The position numbers and the translations under genes are program-made. The notes beneath the pieces are model-generated. The model was not told where the DNA came from and made no database searches. It saw nothing but the letters and a program-made list of their open reading frames with translations. From Phoronis australis (taxonomy: Eukaryota; Phoronida; Phoronidae): a stretch of DNA of 32,229 nt. The stretch covers positions 747,124-779,352 of the forward strand of contig NMRA01000167.1 of the NCBI GenBank assembly GCA_002633005.1. Direction: 5' to 3'. Positions within the stretch are counted from its first letter, which is position 1. Each line of letters starts with the position of its first letter. Of this stretch, positions 32,029-32,229 are shown in pieces.

Positions 32029-32229
32029 ATGAAAGTACAAGGCAATGTCCTTAGTCAGCCAAGCAAGCAACAAAGTGACACCTGGCTCAGTCTACTTAGG
32101 AAGATGTTACTTGTGAACGTCTCTATTGTTTCTGATGATTTCTGATGAAATGGGAGGTAATTCCAGAGTAAAATAGTAGATGGGGAGGAAGGGTTTGTAT
32201 GTTCTCTCAAAGGTATGAGAGTGGGAATT

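Larger units (their letters stand above)
29657..32229 (+). mobile_element. Degenerate Penelope-like retroelement
   Basis: A canonical Penelope order is readable: N-terminal region, reverse transcriptase, linker and C-terminal GIY-YIG endonuclease. Most of it is in one frame, interrupted by stops at 30622-30624 and 31168-31170 and by frameshifts near 30110-30140, within 31565-31617 and near 31770-31797. The divergence is mild compared with the gypsy copy, so this insertion is younger. The 3' end is at or beyond the window edge, and the pseudo-LTRs were not identified. Confidence 0.92.

Overview
The window is animal nuclear DNA, AT-rich and mostly non-coding, with a few genes in a background of decayed transposable elements. 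The best guess at the source is a cnidarian such as a stony coral or sea anemone. That is inference, from a tandem, apparently intronless somatomedin-B/class-B GPCR, a GIY-YIG Penelope element, a K02A2.6-like Ty3/gypsy element and tRNA-derived SINEs. No bacterial, phage or CRISPR features are present.

Layout. 1-8270: mostly intron-like or intergenic DNA. It holds scattered exon-like reading frames: decayed ones on the minus strand at 2241-2648 and 3145-3399, and better ones on the plus strand at 5574-5990 and 7191-7304. A 26-bp minisatellite lies at 6073-6326. 8274-8575: a compact insertion in which a tRNA-like SINE head sits between long inverted arms, flanked by 14-bp direct repeats. 8576-15800: largely featureless, except for a satellite-like array with an exact 433-bp period (11372-12345) and one possible short ORF (10435-10608).

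15805-20293: the core of the window. A complete minus-strand receptor gene of 871 codons carries a signal peptide, an eight-cysteine somatomedin-B domain, a cysteine-rich glycosylated ectodomain and a seven-helix class-B domain. Behind it is a second copy that is cut off at a single undetermined base (19070), exactly where a 1.88-kb repeat unit restarts. The second copy may be a real tandem paralogue with a collapsed gap or an unmerged haplotype.

21110-25400: a second undetermined base (21720), then a heavily mutated Ty3/gypsy element with a tRNA-Leu primer-binding site, gag, RT, RNase H and integrase remnants and no recognisable 3' LTR. 25655-26275: an array of ACGCGT-containing short repeats. 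26280-29650: little recognisable apart from a tRNA-derived SINE at 28360. 29657 to the window end: a Penelope-like retroelement with RT and GIY-YIG domains, broken by stops and frameshifts.

The only apparently functional protein-coding gene is the receptor; everything else recognisable is repeat-derived or an isolated candidate exon. I found no convincing novel multi-gene system. The most unusual items are the receptor pair and its assembly junction, the inverted-repeat SINE composite, and the 433-bp repeat with a relative beside the receptor pair.
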